42,026 nucleotides of DNA from Acholeplasmataceae bacterium (GCA_030656435.1 JAUSOA010000214.1:1-42026), one strand, 5' to 3'; counted from the stretch's first letter, positions 1 through 11,747 are shown. Numbers and translations: made by a program. The notes: a model not told the origin generated them from the sequence alone.

Positions 1-216
1 ATATACAACAATTGTATCGGCACCAATAACAACATCATTGGGGTATTTGCCTGCAATATGAACTGCCTTCATCTTTGCGAGTTCGACTACAAGCTCTTCA
101 GGTTTCAATTTTTCATCTAAATTTTCATCAAGAAAGCTCGGCTCAACAATAAAATCCAGACCGGCGTCTTTCATGAGTTTTGCTCTTCTTGGAGAACCAC
201 TTGCCAGAATTAACAT
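1..216 (-). CDS. maf: Maf-like nucleotide pyrophosphatase, N-terminal part (runs off the window edge)
   Basis: Reverse-strand translation MLILASGSPRRAKLMKDAGLDFIVEPSFLDENLDEKLKPEELVVELAKMKAVHIAGKYPNDVVIGADTIVVY; LASGSPRR and GADT motifs typical of Maf. Confidence 0.93.
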   Translation of the reverse strand, partial: MLILASGSPRRAKLMKDAGLDFIVEPSFLDENLDEKLKPEELVVELAKMKAVHIAGKYPNDVVIGADTIVVY

Positions 217-324
217 CCTCTAGCCCCCTTTATCGCTTGTTATTATAACATATGTTTTTGGTTATTCATCTGATTATTTATCTTTGTAATGGTATAATTG
301 AACTATAGAAATGAGGTAGCTTAT

Positions 325-1617
325 ATGAAACGTATCGTAACACTACTCAAAAACGAACTAAAGATAAGTACCAAATTCCCACTGATTGTATCAGTGAGCG
401 GTGGCATGGACTCCATGGCGCTCCTTTCCATGCTGATTGATACTCAATATGAAATTATCGTCGTTCACTTTAACCATTTAAAAAGAGATGAGTCTATTAT
501 TGAAAAAGATTTGGTTGAGACCTATTGTAAAACAAAAGAGATTCCTTTTCACTATTATACAATCAAAGTGACAGAAGGAAACTTTCATCACCAAGCACAT
601 TTGCTTAGAAATCATTATCTATGTGAGGTTGCTAGAATGTATAAGACGCCTTATATATTAACTGCACATCATTTAGACGATCTATTCGAAAATATTTTAA
701 TCAAGATTACAAGAGGTAGTAATCTTCTCGGATATGCAGGAATGCAGGTTATTCATTCTGATCATGAGTTCACTTACATTAAACCACTTCTATACACAGA
801 AAAAAAAGATATCCACCACTATGTTTTAACCAACAATATCCCTTATTTAGATGATTCGTCTAACGAGGGAAACTTCTATCTAAGAAACAGATATCGCCAT
901 GCCGTTGTCCCTGTAATGAAGCAGGAAAATGATCACTTATTAGATCAGGTCAAGCAGTATCATGATCAAGTGACCTCTGCTTTCCAGTTCATCAGAAATA
1001 CAACAAAATCTCATATCAAAGAAAATATGATTATCCCTGTAGAAGAGTTTAGAACCTGGGATGAAGCGATTAAGGATGACGCAATCGCTTATCTAATAGA
1101 GCATTATAAGCTAACACTTTCATTTGAAATCATTAAAAAGATTAAGAAAATGATTCTTTCTAAACGACCAAATCCATCATTTAAACTGAGTAAGGATTTT
1201 GCCTTTGTAAAGACATATAAGGACGCTTATATCAAGACATTAGAAATCGTAGAACCTGCAATTCTTGAGGTTAAAGAAGGTCCCAATAAAATACTAAATA
1301 TGGCTATTTTCACATTTTTAAATAAATCCAACTCCAATACTGTGAAATTTTCGAAATTATGTTATAATAAATTAGCATTTCCACTATGGCTTCGTCATAG
1401 AGAAGATGGTGATTTATTAGCCTATGAGTACGGTCACAAAAAGTTAAAAAAACTTTTAATTGATCATAAGGTTCCTATGGAAGAACGCAATAGTCTTTGG
1501 GTTCTAACAGATAGTGAAGACACCATATTATGGGTAGAAAAGTATTATATAAATCAAACCCTTGGAAATGAAAATGAGTTTTATTTTAAATATGAAGAGG
1601 TAAAAAAGAATGCATAA
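325..1617 (+). CDS. tilS: tRNA(Ile)-lysidine synthase TilS (ATG at 325 preferred over TTG at 298)
   Basis: PP-loop VSGGMDSMALL, HHLDDLFEN, SSNEGNFYLRNRYRH; TATAAT at 293-298 and purine-rich SD before the 325 ATG; overlaps hpt as commonly seen. Confidence 0.93.
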   Translation: MKRIVTLLKNELKISTKFPLIVSVSGGMDSMALLSMLIDTQYEIIVVHFNHLKRDESIIEKDLVETYCKTKEIPFHYYTIKVTEGNFHHQAHLLRNHYLCEVARMYKTPYILTAHHLDDLFENILIKITRGSNLLGYAGMQVIHSDHEFTYIKPLLYTEKKDIHHYVLTNNIPYLDDSSNEGNFYLRNRYRHAVVPVMKQENDHLLDQVKQYHDQVTSAFQFIRNTTKSHIKENMIIPVEEFRTWDEAIKDDAIAYLIEHYKLTLSFEIIKKIKKMILSKRPNPSFKLSKDFAFVKTYKDAYIKTLEIVEPAILEVKEGPNKILNMAIFTFLNKSNSNTVKFSKLCYNKLAFPLWLRHREDGDLLAYEYGHKKLKKLLIDHKVPMEERNSLWVLTDSEDTILWVEKYYINQTLGNENEFYFKYEEVKKNA

Positions 1618-2155
1618 TGATATCGCAGCTATCTTAGTGTCTGAACAAGAAATTAAAGAAATCTGTATTAGACTTGGTAAAGAAATCACAGCTGACTATA
1701 AAGATAAGAATCCAATATTTGTTGGTCTACTTAAGGGTTGTGTTCCTTTCATGTCCGATTTAGCAAGACATGTTGACTTAAAATTCGATATGGCTTACAT
1801 GTCGGTTTCAAGTTATCACGGAGGAATCGCTTCTTCTGGTGATGTAAAGATCAAGATGGATTTAGATATTTCTATAAAAGGTAGAGATGTTTTAATCGTT
1901 GAGGATATCGTAGATACTGCAAACACAATCGTTACCATTATTGAGTTACTTAAGCACCGTGGTGCTGCCTCAGTAAAAATGGCAACACTATTAGATAAGC
2001 CTGCGGGAAGACTTAGAGAATATCAACCAGAGTATGTGGGTAGAATCATACCAAAGGAATTCGTTGTCGGCTACGGCTTAGATTATAACGAATACTATCG
2101 TAATCTACCATATGTAGGCATCCTAAAGCCTGAAGTTTATGCAAAAAAATCCTAG
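1610..2155 (+). CDS. hpt: Hypoxanthine phosphoribosyltransferase
   Basis: PRTase motif VLIVEDIVDTANT, GLLKGCVPFMSDL; tilS-hpt-ftsH order. Confidence 0.95.
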   Translation: MHNDIAAILVSEQEIKEICIRLGKEITADYKDKNPIFVGLLKGCVPFMSDLARHVDLKFDMAYMSVSSYHGGIASSGDVKIKMDLDISIKGRDVLIVEDIVDTANTIVTIIELLKHRGAASVKMATLLDKPAGRLREYQPEYVGRIIPKEFVVGYGLDYNEYYRNLPYVGILKPEVYAKKS

Positions 2156-2168
2156 AGGGGTGTAAAGA

Positions 2169-4085
2169 ATGAATCAAAACCCAAATCAAAAAAAGAAAGT
2201 CGAGTATAGAAAGAAGCCTGATTATCTAATCATGCTATTTACGCTGATTATCGTGATCGGTGTTTTCCTATTCTTAAGAGATGCCCTTGAAGGTGAGGTA
2301 GCAACTTTAAATATTACAGAAATGACTCAATCTGCTGATGCAGGTCATATCCAAAAAATAGAATACACTCCAGTTGGTGGTGACAATATCACCTTAGTAC
2401 AAATCAGTGGTACATTCTATGAAAATAGCGGTTCAGCTACTTTTTATCAAACAATAAATTTTGAAGGTATTATGCCTTTAGAATATGCACAATCTATATT
2501 CTTGACTGTTGAGGCTGCAGGTGGAACAACTTCTATTAAAGCTAGGTCAGGTGTAACCATTTGGACAGTTTTAATTAACCTCGTTCCAATGATCTTAGTC
2601 CTTGTTATCCTATTTATAATCTTTAGAAACGCAAACAATCAAAATTCTAAGGCATTTGACTTTGCTAAAAACAGAGCAAAGCTCAATAGAGAAAAAGCAA
2701 TCACATTTAAAGACGTTGCTGGTATGGATGAAGAAAAACAAGAAATGGAAGAATTAATTGACTTCCTGAAGACTCCTAAAAAATATGTTGATATGGGAGC
2801 TAGAATTCCTAAGGGTGTTTTACTTGTTGGTTCTCCTGGTACTGGTAAAACATTATTAGCAAGAGCGGTATCCGGTGAAGCGAATGTCCCATTCTTCTCG
2901 ATTTCAGGTTCTGACTTCGTAGAAATGTTTGTTGGTGTTGGTGCTTCTCGTGTGCGTGACCTATTCAAGGTTGCTAAAGAAAATTCTCCTTGTATCATCT
3001 TTATTGATGAAATCGATGCTGTAGGTCGCCAACGTGGTGCTGGTCTCGGTGGTGGACATGATGAAAGAGAACAAACATTAAACCAATTACTTGTTGAAAT
3101 GGATGGATTCACTACCAATATGGGTATTATCATCATGGCTGCGACGAACCGTCCAGACGTGCTTGACCCAGCATTATTAAGACCAGGTCGTTTCGACAGA
3201 CAAATTACAATCAGTCTACCAGATATTCGTGGTAGAGAAGCAATCCTTAAGGTTCATGCTAGAAATAAGAAAATTGATCCAAAGGTTAAATTTAACGAAT
3301 TTGCTGCGCGTATTCCAGGATTCAGTGGAGCAGATATTGAAAACCTACTCAATGAAGCAGCACTTCTCGCTGCCCGCGATAACCGTACATTAATATCAGA
3401 AATCGATATGGATGAAGCAATTGACCGTGTCATGATGGGACCTGCTAAGAAGAGCAGAAAATATTCTGTATCTGAAAAGAAAACAGTCGCCTATCACGAA
3501 GCAGGCCATGCAGTCATCGGAATCAAGCTTGAAGATGCAAATATCGTACAAAAAGTTACCATTATTCCTCGTGGTAGAGCAGGTGGTTATAACCTAATGA
3601 CTCCACTCGAAGAAAAGTTCTTAGAAACAAAGAGTTCACTTCTTGCAAGAATTATCTCCTATCTAGGTGGTAGAGTTGCAGAAGAAATCGTGTTTGATAC
3701 AGTAACAACTGGTGCATATAATGATTTCCAAATGGCTACAGCAATTGCTAGATCCATGGTTACTGAATATGGTATGTCAGATTTAGGACCTGTCCAATAT
3801 GAATCTGCAAGTGGAAATGTCTTTTTAGGAAGAGATTACTTCAAGGAAAAGAACTTCTCCGATCAGGTTGCACATGAAATTGATAAAGAAGTTAGACATA
3901 TTATCACTACTTGTTTTGAAAGAGCTAGAGATATTATCACTACAAATCGTGAACTATTAGATTTAATCGCTCATTACTTAGTTGAGGTTGAAACATTAAC
4001 TAAGGCTGACATTGATGAAATCGTATCGACAGGAAAGCTTTCCTGGTGGAACGATAAAAAAGAACTAGCTAACAATGCGGCTTGA
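2169..4085 (+). CDS. ftsH: ATP-dependent zinc metalloprotease FtsH
   Basis: Two N-terminal TM segments, AAA+ Walker [12 protein letters not shown] region, HEAGH zinc motif; ends in TGA. Confidence 0.98.
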   Translation: MNQNPNQKKKVEYRKKPDYLIMLFTLIIVIGVFLFLRDALEGEVATLNITEMTQSADAGHIQKIEYTPVGGDNITLVQISGTFYENSGSATFYQTINFEGIMPLEYAQSIFLTVEAAGGTTSIKARSGVTIWTVLINLVPMILVLVILFIIFRNANNQNSKAFDFAKNRAKLNREKAITFKDVAGMDEEKQEMEELIDFLKTPKKYVDMGARIPKGVLLVGSPGTGKTLLARAVSGEANVPFFSISGSDFVEMFVGVGASRVRDLFKVAKENSPCIIFIDEIDAVGRQRGAGLGGGHDEREQTLNQLLVEMDGFTTNMGIIIMAATNRPDVLDPALLRPGRFDRQITISLPDIRGREAILKVHARNKKIDPKVKFNEFAARIPGFSGADIENLLNEAALLAARDNRTLISEIDMDEAIDRVMMGPAKKSRKYSVSEKKTVAYHEAGHAVIGIKLEDANIVQKVTIIPRGRAGGYNLMTPLEEKFLETKSSLLARIISYLGGRVAEEIVFDTVTTGAYNDFQMATAIARSMVTEYGMSDLGPVQYESASGNVFLGRDYFKEKNFSDQVAHEIDKEVRHIITTCFERARDIITTNRELLDLIAHYLVEVETLTKADIDEIVSTGKLSWWNDKKELANNAA

Positions 4086-4320
4086 TAAATATTTAAAGGT
4101 CTCACGCATTATTAAAAGACGCACCGTCGCTAAAGAGGCTGCTGAAAAAGAAAAGGTTGAAATCAACGGTAAAATTGCTAAGCCATCATCTACTGTTAAA
4201 GAAAATGATGTACTTACACTTTACTTGGGATTAAAAATTGTTAAGGTCAAAATCACAAGCCTTGTTTTAAAAAAGGATGAGCTTATGTATGAGCTTTTAA
4301 CAGAAGAAAAACGGCCATAA
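4075..4320 (+). CDS. Small S4-domain RNA-binding protein (RqcP/HslR-like)
   Basis: [22 protein letters not shown].....VEINGKIAKPSSTVKENDVL S4 fold signature; overlaps the ftsH stop by 11 nt. Confidence 0.88.
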   Translation: MRLDKYLKVSRIIKRRTVAKEAAEKEKVEINGKIAKPSSTVKENDVLTLYLGLKIVKVKITSLVLKKDELMYELLTEEKRP

Positions 4321-4334
4321 TGGTTAATTATGGC
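4314..4334 (+). terminator. Intrinsic terminator overlapping the S4-gene stop codon
   Basis: GCCATAATGGTTAATTATGGC hairpin followed by TTTTC. Confidence 0.75.
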
Positions 4335-4375
4335 TTTTCTTATGATATAATATCATGGATTAGGAGGGTTATTTT

Positions 4376-5860
4376 ATGTATCCAGAGGACTTAAAAGAAC
4401 AACAAATCGTGCGTCGTGAGAAGGCACAAGAGTTAAAAGAAAAAGGTGTTGACCCTTTCGGTCATAAATATGATAGAACACATTCCAGCAAGGATCTATT
4501 CGATCAATTTGGAGCATTCGATCATGACACATTAGAAACTATGCATAAAGAAGTATCAATTGCAGGTCGTATCATGTTAAAGCGTGGTCAAGGTAAAGCA
4601 GGATTCATGAACCTTCAGGATCGTGATGGTCAAATTCAAGTCTATGTTAGATCGGATATGATTGGCGAAGCGATGTATGAGGTTTTTAGATCTGCAGATT
4701 TAGGAGACATCGTTGGAATTAAAGGTGTCGTTTTTAGAACGAAAACCAATGAATTAACTGTAAAAGCGAATGAATTTACTCATTTAACAAAGGCACTTCG
4801 TCCGCTACCTGATAAATTCCATGGTTTACAAGATAAGGAAGAGGCTAGACGTCGTCGTTATGTCGATTTAATTGTTAACGAGGAATCAAAGCGCGTTGCA
4901 CTTCTTAGACCAAGAATTATTCGTTCTATTCAAAAGTTTTTTGACAATAAAGGATTTATTGAAGTTGAAACACCTGTTCTTCATTCTATTTTAGGTGGAG
5001 CAGCTGCTAGACCATTCGTTACACATCATAACACCCTTGATATGGACTTTTATTTAAGAATCGCTACTGAACTTCCACTGAAGAGATTAATCGTTGGTGG
5101 CCTTGAAGCGGTCTATGAAATTGGAAGACTCTTTAGAAACGAAGGTATGGATGCTAAACATAATCCTGAATTTACTACGATTGAAGCGTATCTTGCATAT
5201 TCTGATATGGAAGGCATGATGGATTTGGTTGAAGAATGCTTATCCACTGTCACCTATGAGACACTGGGAACATTTACAGTCGATTTCAACGGAACAGTTA
5301 TCGAAATGGGACGCCCATGGAAGAGATGGCATATGGTGGATGCAGTTAAGGAACTTTCAGGAGTAGACTTCTGGCAACCATTGACATTAGATGAAGCGAA
5401 GGCATTTGCTAAGGCTCATAATATCCATGTTGAAAAGCATTATAGCTATGGACATATCGTTGAAGCCTTCTTTGAAAAGTATTGTGAAGACGTGATTATT
5501 CAACCTACAATGGTTTATGGACATCCAATTGAAATATCTCCACTTGCAAAAAAGAATGAAAAAGATCCAAGATTTACTGACCGATTTGAATTATTCATCA
5601 ATAAGAGTGAATATGCGAATGCATTCTCTGAGTTAAATGATCCAATTGATCAAAGAGAAAGATTCGAAAATCAAGTGAAGGAAAAAGCGCTAGGAAATGA
5701 TGAAGCATCAGAGATGGATGTTGATTTCGTAGAGTCTCTAGAATATGGTATGCCACCTACTGGTGGACTTGGTATCGGTATTGATAGATTTGTTATGCTA
5801 TTAACCAATACTCCAAATATTAGAGATGTTATCTTATTCCCCCATTTAAAGCACCGCTAA
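4376..5860 (+). CDS. lysS: Lysyl-tRNA synthetase, class II
   Basis: Class II motifs: [48 protein letters not shown] and TATAAT upstream. Confidence 0.97.
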   Translation: MYPEDLKEQQIVRREKAQELKEKGVDPFGHKYDRTHSSKDLFDQFGAFDHDTLETMHKEVSIAGRIMLKRGQGKAGFMNLQDRDGQIQVYVRSDMIGEAMYEVFRSADLGDIVGIKGVVFRTKTNELTVKANEFTHLTKALRPLPDKFHGLQDKEEARRRRYVDLIVNEESKRVALLRPRIIRSIQKFFDNKGFIEVETPVLHSILGGAAARPFVTHHNTLDMDFYLRIATELPLKRLIVGGLEAVYEIGRLFRNEGMDAKHNPEFTTIEAYLAYSDMEGMMDLVEECLSTVTYETLGTFTVDFNGTVIEMGRPWKRWHMVDAVKELSGVDFWQPLTLDEAKAFAKAHNIHVEKHYSYGHIVEAFFEKYCEDVIIQPTMVYGHPIEISPLAKKNEKDPRFTDRFELFINKSEYANAFSELNDPIDQRERFENQVKEKALGNDEASEMDVDFVESLEYGMPPTGGLGIGIDRFVMLLTNTPNIRDVILFPHLKHR

Positions 5861-5870
5861 AAAGATAAAA

Positions 5871-5901
5871 GAACCAAATCATTTGACTTGGTTCTTTTTT
5901 A
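5871..5901 (+). terminator. Intrinsic terminator after lysS
   Basis: GAACCAAATCATTTGACTTGGTTC followed by TTTTTTATTT. Confidence 0.85.
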
Positions 5902-5922
5902 TTTGTCTAGAAATATAATGAA

Positions 5923-6969
5923 TTAATCGAATATGCCTTGTCCTGGTTCATCAACTGTTTCGTATTGATCAAAATCAGTTGGGAATTTAGGAAGTTCAGC
6001 ACCCATAGAAATAATTAAAGTCATATCAATATTGATATCTTCCTCTTCAGATACAAAAACTACAGATATCGCAAGCTTAGTTACTCTATTTTCAGTAATT
6101 GAGATTACAAAGCTAAATGATAGCTCATCGACGACTCTATTAATTTCAGTCTTCGCTTCATTAACCATTTCAGTGATATCAGCTAATGACATTTGAGAAT
6201 CAACTTGAGCCATGACTGCTACTGCAACATCAAGCATAGAGTCCATAATGCCTTCTTTATTGATTGTAAATACGATACTATGTGTATTCCCATTTTTATA
6301 AACCTTCAGGTTAGGTAATGCAGCCATAATCTCTTCAAAATCACCATTTTCAAGCATATCTAAATATTCTTGAGGGATTGGCATAATATCACCGATTGCA
6401 TCTGGGTCTGCCATATTAAAAGCTTCATCCCACATCGTTTGTGTGACTTGTTGTCTCAATTTTTGTTTGAATACAGCGTCAGTTTCTTCACCATCTTCTG
6501 TTACTAGTAAATCCATGTTCATATATAGATACTGATTATAAAAATAAACGCCTGCATCTCCTTTAATACTTCTTTCGTCGGAATAGTCACCCCAGTAGGC
6601 TCCTACTTCTTCATCTTTTGAGTAGAAATCGATAGTTGCTTCAGCAAAAAGTCTTGACTCATTCACTTGTTCGCTAACTAAAGCAAATAATACTGCGTCA
6701 ATATCAAGTTTAACTTCATTATAAGAAGAATATGTTCCTTCTACTTCTTCATTGATTGTATGAAGTTTGCCTTTAATGCTAATTCGTACAGATTCACTAT
6801 CAACACTTGTGTAGTCTATGCTTTCAAATAAGGCAATCATCTCGGATGCACTTAATTGTACCAAATCTTTTTCTTTGAATGTTGGGAATGTATCTGGAGT
6901 AGAGCCACCACATGCAGCAAGTCCAAATAGAGTAAACAATACTACAAAAATCAATATTAACTTTTTCAA
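5923..6969 (-). CDS. Secreted lipoprotein of unknown function (TTG start at 6969 preferred)
   Basis: Signal peptide/lipobox KKLILIFVVLFTLFGLAACGG; AAAGAGGTG SD directly before TTG. Confidence 0.8.
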   Translation of the reverse strand: MKKLILIFVVLFTLFGLAACGGSTPDTFPTFKEKDLVQLSASEMIALFESIDYTSVDSESVRISIKGKLHTINEEVEGTYSSYNEVKLDIDAVLFALVSEQVNESRLFAEATIDFYSKDEEVGAYWGDYSDERSIKGDAGVYFYNQYLYMNMDLLVTEDGEETDAVFKQKLRQQVTQTMWDEAFNMADPDAIGDIMPIPQEYLDMLENGDFEEIMAALPNLKVYKNGNTHSIVFTINKEGIMDSMLDVAVAVMAQVDSQMSLADITEMVNEAKTEINRVVDELSFSFVISITENRVTKLAISVVFVSEEEDINIDMTLIISMGAELPKFPTDFDQYETVDEPGQGIFD

Positions 6970-7093
6970 GGGTTTCACCTCTTTCTTAATTCTTATTATA
7001 TTCCCCAACTCAATAAAAGTAAACATATAGGCAAATGATAGACTCTTTTGTTATTTCATAATATAATAAGATTAACTAAAAGGTGGCACACAT

Positions 7094-9346
7094 ATGCTAA
7101 AGTTATTGAATGTATCCAAAGAGTATATAACCGAAGATGAAAACATCCTAGCTCTTCGTGATATAAATCTAGATTTAGAGTCTTCTGGATTTGTTTCAAT
7201 TGTAGGTCCCTCTGGTTGTGGGAAAACAACTCTTTTAAACATGCTCGGGGGGTTAGATCATCCAACAAATGGTGATCTTTATTTTAACAATCAAAATACA
7301 AAATCTTATACCGATAGCGATTGGGATACCTATAGAAATCAAAAAATAGGTTTTGTTTTTCAGCATTATTATTTAATCCCTCATTTAAATATTATTCAAA
7401 ATATAGCACTACCTCTTTCAATTGCTGGATATGATCAAAAAAGTGCATTAGAAAAAGCGAAGGATATATTGATCACTGTTGGCTTAAAGGATAAACTCTA
7501 TAAGAAACCAAATCAACTCTCTGGAGGTCAGCAGCAAAGAGCATCGATAGCAAGAGCTTTAGTGAATAACCCTAAAATCATATTAGCTGATGAACCGATT
7601 GGTTCATTAGATCATGAATCAAGTTTAGAAATCATGGAGCTACTTAAAAATATATCTTTAGATAGATTGGTTGTTATGGTTACACACAATATGAAGCTAG
7701 CCTCTGATTACAGCAATCAAATCATCACTATTGATTCTGGGATGATTAAGGATAGAAAACTCAATCTTCCAGTAAAATCAAAAGATTTAAAGCCTGAAAT
7801 AAATAAAAACTCTGCGAAGATGTCATTTTCAACTTCATTTAAACTTAGTTTTATGAACTTAATGAAAAGAAAATTGAGAACGATACTGACTTCGCTTGCT
7901 GCAAGTATAGGAGTCATAGGAATTACCTTAGTCCTTGCAGTAGCATTTGGATTCAACAGATTTGTCGAGGTTAGAAAGACTGAAACTTTAAATGCTTTCC
8001 CTATTCAAGTCGATAGACTTTCTTTAGTTGTCCCTCTATTTGATGAATCCTATCGTCCAAATCTAGATCTATTCCCAGATACTGAAATTGCATATCCTAG
8101 AAATATCCAATATGTATTTCAAACCATTAACACAATAACTCCGGAATATTTTCAATATGTAGAAAAAATGAATCCCGCGATTTACGAACATATCCATTAT
8201 AACTACAAAATTCAAAGTAATTTTGTTATCGAAAATAGTGGATCTATTGTTAACCCTGGATCAGTCATTAAAGAAATTGATGTAAGTGAAGCTTATTTAT
8301 CCGAGAATTTTGAAGTGATTAAAGGTAGAATGATGCAACTCGAGTCCTTTGAAGCAATAATTACCTTAGATCGCTACAACCGTCTATCTAAGGATATTGC
8401 AGAATCACTAGGCTTTAACGGTGATGACCCTATTAGCTTTGATGATCTTTTGGGTTTAAAGCTTAAATGGATTCCAAATGATGTTATGTATACACTTGAC
8501 GGTGCAAACTACATTAAAAACAGTGTGAGTAATGTTTATGGAAGTGCGCTAGCAATCGATATTGAAATAGTAGGAATTGTTCGCATTCAAGAAAAATTTA
8601 ATATTGATTACCTGCGTACAGGAATATTTTATAGCACACATCTCGCAAAGCATATCATGGGTGATTCAAAAAATTCAGAAATTGTTGTTGCTCAAATTTC
8701 ATCTAATATCAATGTTATAGATAATACCGCACTAACTCAATCTACAAAAGATACTGCACTTAGAAACCTAGGATATGGGACCTATCCACTAGCATACGTC
8801 TTCTATTCAAAAACATTTTCTGATAAAGATTTAATTATGGATTATTTAAAGGCTTATAATGATACAGTCTCCATCAACCAAGCTATAGAACCGTTAGATT
8901 TAGCCGGTATTGGACTGGCAACCATGCGCACTGCAATCGATTCGGTTACCATCATATTAATTGTATTTTCTGGAATAGCATTGCTTATATCTAACCTGAT
9001 GATTGGTATTATGACCTATACATCAGTTATAGAAAGAACAAAAGAAATTGGAATACTAAGAAGCGTTGGTGCAAGAAAAAAAGATATCGGCAATATCTTT
9101 TATTCAGAAACTTTAATGATTGGAATATTATCAGGAACGCTAGGAATCCTTATATCCTATCTCTTAATTCCATTTTTAAATATGATATTAAAAACCGTAA
9201 CAACAATAGAAAATCTCGCTTATCTATTCTTCCCTTATGCAATCATTTTAGTGATTATCAATATACTCTTAACTAGTATAAGTGGCATTATACCTGCAAG
9301 TATCGCATCCAATAAAGATCCAATTCTTTGCTTAAGAAATGAATAG
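7094..9346 (+). CDS. ABC transporter with fused ATPase and FtsX/MacB-type permease
   Basis: N-terminal ATPase (GPSGCGKTT, LSGGQQQRASIARALVNNPKIILADEP), C-terminal MacB-like TM domain with ERTKEIGILRSVGARKKDI. Confidence 0.92.
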   Translation: MLKLLNVSKEYITEDENILALRDINLDLESSGFVSIVGPSGCGKTTLLNMLGGLDHPTNGDLYFNNQNTKSYTDSDWDTYRNQKIGFVFQHYYLIPHLNIIQNIALPLSIAGYDQKSALEKAKDILITVGLKDKLYKKPNQLSGGQQQRASIARALVNNPKIILADEPIGSLDHESSLEIMELLKNISLDRLVVMVTHNMKLASDYSNQIITIDSGMIKDRKLNLPVKSKDLKPEINKNSAKMSFSTSFKLSFMNLMKRKLRTILTSLAASIGVIGITLVLAVAFGFNRFVEVRKTETLNAFPIQVDRLSLVVPLFDESYRPNLDLFPDTEIAYPRNIQYVFQTINTITPEYFQYVEKMNPAIYEHIHYNYKIQSNFVIENSGSIVNPGSVIKEIDVSEAYLSENFEVIKGRMMQLESFEAIITLDRYNRLSKDIAESLGFNGDDPISFDDLLGLKLKWIPNDVMYTLDGANYIKNSVSNVYGSALAIDIEIVGIVRIQEKFNIDYLRTGIFYSTHLAKHIMGDSKNSEIVVAQISSNINVIDNTALTQSTKDTALRNLGYGTYPLAYVFYSKTFSDKDLIMDYLKAYNDTVSINQAIEPLDLAGIGLATMRTAIDSVTIILIVFSGIALLISNLMIGIMTYTSVIERTKEIGILRSVGARKKDIGNIFYSETLMIGILSGTLGILISYLLIPFLNMILKTVTTIENLAYLFFPYAIILVIINILLTSISGIIPASIASNKDPILCLRNE

Positions 9347-9368
9347 AGACATCCCTCGGATGCCTCTA
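9344..9368. terminator. Bidirectional terminator between convergent genes
   Basis: TAGAGACATCCCTCGGATGCCTCTA hairpin with T tract on the + strand and A/T-rich flank on the other side. Confidence 0.75.
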
Positions 9369-9371
9369 TTT

Positions 9372-10736
9372 TTATTTAATAATCTTGTTCAATAATTTAA
9401 GTTTCTTTTTCGTATATGGAGGATATCTAAAGCTTAAGTCAACAGTGGTAGAACGCTTTACTACGCCTTTTGCATGACTGAATGTCTCGAAGCTTTTATA
9501 GCCGTGATAGCTTCCCATACCACTTGCACCTATCCCACCAAATGGGATATTTTTATTGCCGAAATGCATCATTGTATCATTAATTGTCGCTCCACCAAAG
9601 GAGAGTTCCTCAATGATTTTCTTTTCAAATGATTTATTTTTTGTAAATAGATATAAGGCTAAAGGCTTTTCAAATTGCTTCATTTCTTCAATTAAATCAG
9701 CTTCATCACTAAAGGTTAAAAGAGGCAGAATAGGACCAAATATTTCTTCTTGCATAACCTTAGAATTCTTAGTTATATGATTTAGTATTGTAGGTTCAAT
9801 CTTATCAATAGAGAATCTTCCACCAAAGACAACCGATTCATCTTCAATTAAAGAAAGGAGTCTTGTATGATTTTTCTCATTGATGATTTTTGGATAGTCT
9901 TCATGATCTAAAGGATTTTCACCAAACCAAGATTCAACATGCTTTTTTATAAAACCTACAAAGCTATCTTTTAGTTCTTCTTTAATCAATATATAATCTG
10001 GGGCAATACATGTTTGTCCTGCATTCATAAATTTGCCATAAGCTATGCGTTTTGCCGTTAAATCTAAATCTACGGTTTCATCGATAATGGCAGGACTTTT
10101 ACCGCCAAGCTCTAATGTGACAGGAATCAGGTTCTTACTTGCTTCACTCATAACAACTCTACCTACAGGAGTGCTTCCTGTGAAAAAGATGTAGTCATAT
10201 TTTAATTTTAACAATGCCTTACTTTCTTCTAGGTCCCCAGTAAACACTGAAACTAGCTCACTAGAAAATATTTCAGAAAGCATCTTCTTAATCACCTTAG
10301 AAGTTTCAGGTGAATCCTGACTCGTCTTTAGTATCACAGTATTACCAGCGGCAATCGCTCCAATGAGCGGTGATATTGCGAGTTGAAAAGGATAATTCCA
10401 TGGAGACATGATGAAGACTGTTCCATAGGGCTCTTGATAAATATAGCTTGTGGCGTGGAACAAAGTAATTGGAGTCTTTACTCTTTTAGGCTTCATCCAT
10501 TTCTTTAAGTTCTTCATCACTAGATTGATCTCTAAAATAGTAATTCCAATTTCTGTTAGAAAGGATTCAAATTCACTTTTGTTTAAGTCACTTTTTAAAG
10601 CTTCTTTGATTTCTTGATCATATGTTATAATAGCTTCCTTAAGAAGCTTTAATGACTCAATCCTAAACTCATAGCTTTTCGTTTTTTGTGCCTGATAATA
10701 TACTTTTTGATCATCTAATACCTTTTGATAATTCAT
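9372..10736 (-). CDS. Aldehyde dehydrogenase (class 3 / fatty aldehyde type)
   Basis: NYPFQLAISPLIGAIAAGNTVILKTS, VTLELGGKSPAI, NAGQTCIAPDYIL, EEIFGPILP. Confidence 0.93.
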   Translation of the reverse strand: MNYQKVLDDQKVYYQAQKTKSYEFRIESLKLLKEAIITYDQEIKEALKSDLNKSEFESFLTEIGITILEINLVMKNLKKWMKPKRVKTPITLFHATSYIYQEPYGTVFIMSPWNYPFQLAISPLIGAIAAGNTVILKTSQDSPETSKVIKKMLSEIFSSELVSVFTGDLEESKALLKLKYDYIFFTGSTPVGRVVMSEASKNLIPVTLELGGKSPAIIDETVDLDLTAKRIAYGKFMNAGQTCIAPDYILIKEELKDSFVGFIKKHVESWFGENPLDHEDYPKIINEKNHTRLLSLIEDESVVFGGRFSIDKIEPTILNHITKNSKVMQEEIFGPILPLLTFSDEADLIEEMKQFEKPLALYLFTKNKSFEKKIIEELSFGGATINDTMMHFGNKNIPFGGIGASGMGSYHGYKSFETFSHAKGVVKRSTTVDLSFRYPPYTKKKLKLLNKIIK

Positions 10737-10811
10737 CTATCGTACCTCCGTCAGTATCTATGATAGCACTTTTTTTGATATAATCAAATTATGTAACACG
10801 AAAGAGGTCAT

Positions 10812-11747
10812 ATGTATATAGTCACTGGTGCAACTGGGCACATCGGAAACAATGTCGTACGATATCTCATCAGTCTAAATAAACCCGTTAGAGTTCTAGC
10901 AAGAAAGCTAGATTCCTCTCTTGAAAATCTTCCCATCGAAATTGAAATCGGTGATGTTTTTAATCCTATATTTTTAGATAAGTTTATCAATCCATCAGAT
11001 ATTGTTATCCATTGTGCTGGTTTTATCGATTTATTAAATAGAGAGAAATATCAAAGTTTTCGAACCAATTATCAAGGAACAAAGAGGATTGCAGATTTAT
11101 GCTTAAGAAAAGGAAATCGATTGGTCTACATATCTTCAGTAGATGCGATACCTAAAAAGAAAAGAGGGCTCGTTTTAGAGCCTCTCCAGATCAATCCAAA
11201 AAAAATGAAAACTTATTATGCTAAATCTAAAGCATTAGCTACCGATTATATTCTAGAATTAATTCATTTAGGATTAAATGCTGTTATTCTATACCCTTCT
11301 GCAGTTATAGGGGTCAATGACTTTAAGCCCTCTGCAGCAGGAAAAGAAATACTCTCTGTTGTCAAACGCCAAGTTGTCTTCTCCTTAAGAGGTGGCTATA
11401 ACTTTATTGATGTATGTGATGTAGCAAAGGCAATCGTAATTGCATCAGATTCGAACATCATTGATCATATCATCCTATCTAATACAGATAAAACGATTTT
11501 CCAACTGTATCAAGCAATCGAAAAGGCTACGAAAACCAAGAAGATTATCATTCCTATTCCATCATTTATAGCTAGACTTGCGGTCTTATTTACATCAAAG
11601 TATTCTCAAATGATGATTTCTGCAATTCAAGATAACTATCATTACAGTAATGAAAAAATGAAGAAATATCTATTGCCAACATTAACACCATTTGACAAGA
11701 CCATTAATGAAACAATAGTTTGGTTATTAGCACACCAAAAAGAATAA
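10812..11747 (+). CDS. NAD-dependent epimerase/dehydratase (extended SDR)
   Basis: Rossmann TGATGHIGNNVVRYL, YISSVDA, YYAKSKA catalytic YxxxK. Confidence 0.9.
   Translation: MYIVTGATGHIGNNVVRYLISLNKPVRVLARKLDSSLENLPIEIEIGDVFNPIFLDKFINPSDIVIHCAGFIDLLNREKYQSFRTNYQGTKRIADLCLRKGNRLVYISSVDAIPKKKRGLVLEPLQINPKKMKTYYAKSKALATDYILELIHLGLNAVILYPSAVIGVNDFKPSAAGKEILSVVKRQVVFSLRGGYNFIDVCDVAKAIVIASDSNIIDHIILSNTDKTIFQLYQAIEKATKTKKIIIPIPSFIARLAVLFTSKYSQMMISAIQDNYHYSNEKMKKYLLPTLTPFDKTINETIVWLLAHQKE

Noticed and set aside
2447-3136. Reverse-strand ORFs opposite ftsH
   Set aside because: Fully antisense to a strongly conserved gene, low-complexity Ser/Pro composition, no SD or family signature
4342-4356. Palindrome ATGATATAATATCAT before lysS
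   Set aside because: AT-rich and contains the probable -10 TATAAT; easily arises by chance in this base composition
4335-4375. T-box or other riboswitch before lysS
   Set aside because: Only about 40 nt between terminator and start codon; no T-box or L-box motif
7056-7268. Reverse-strand 70-aa ORF across the ABC transporter start
   Set aside because: Antisense to the Walker A region of a clear ATPase and not supported by a promoter or SD
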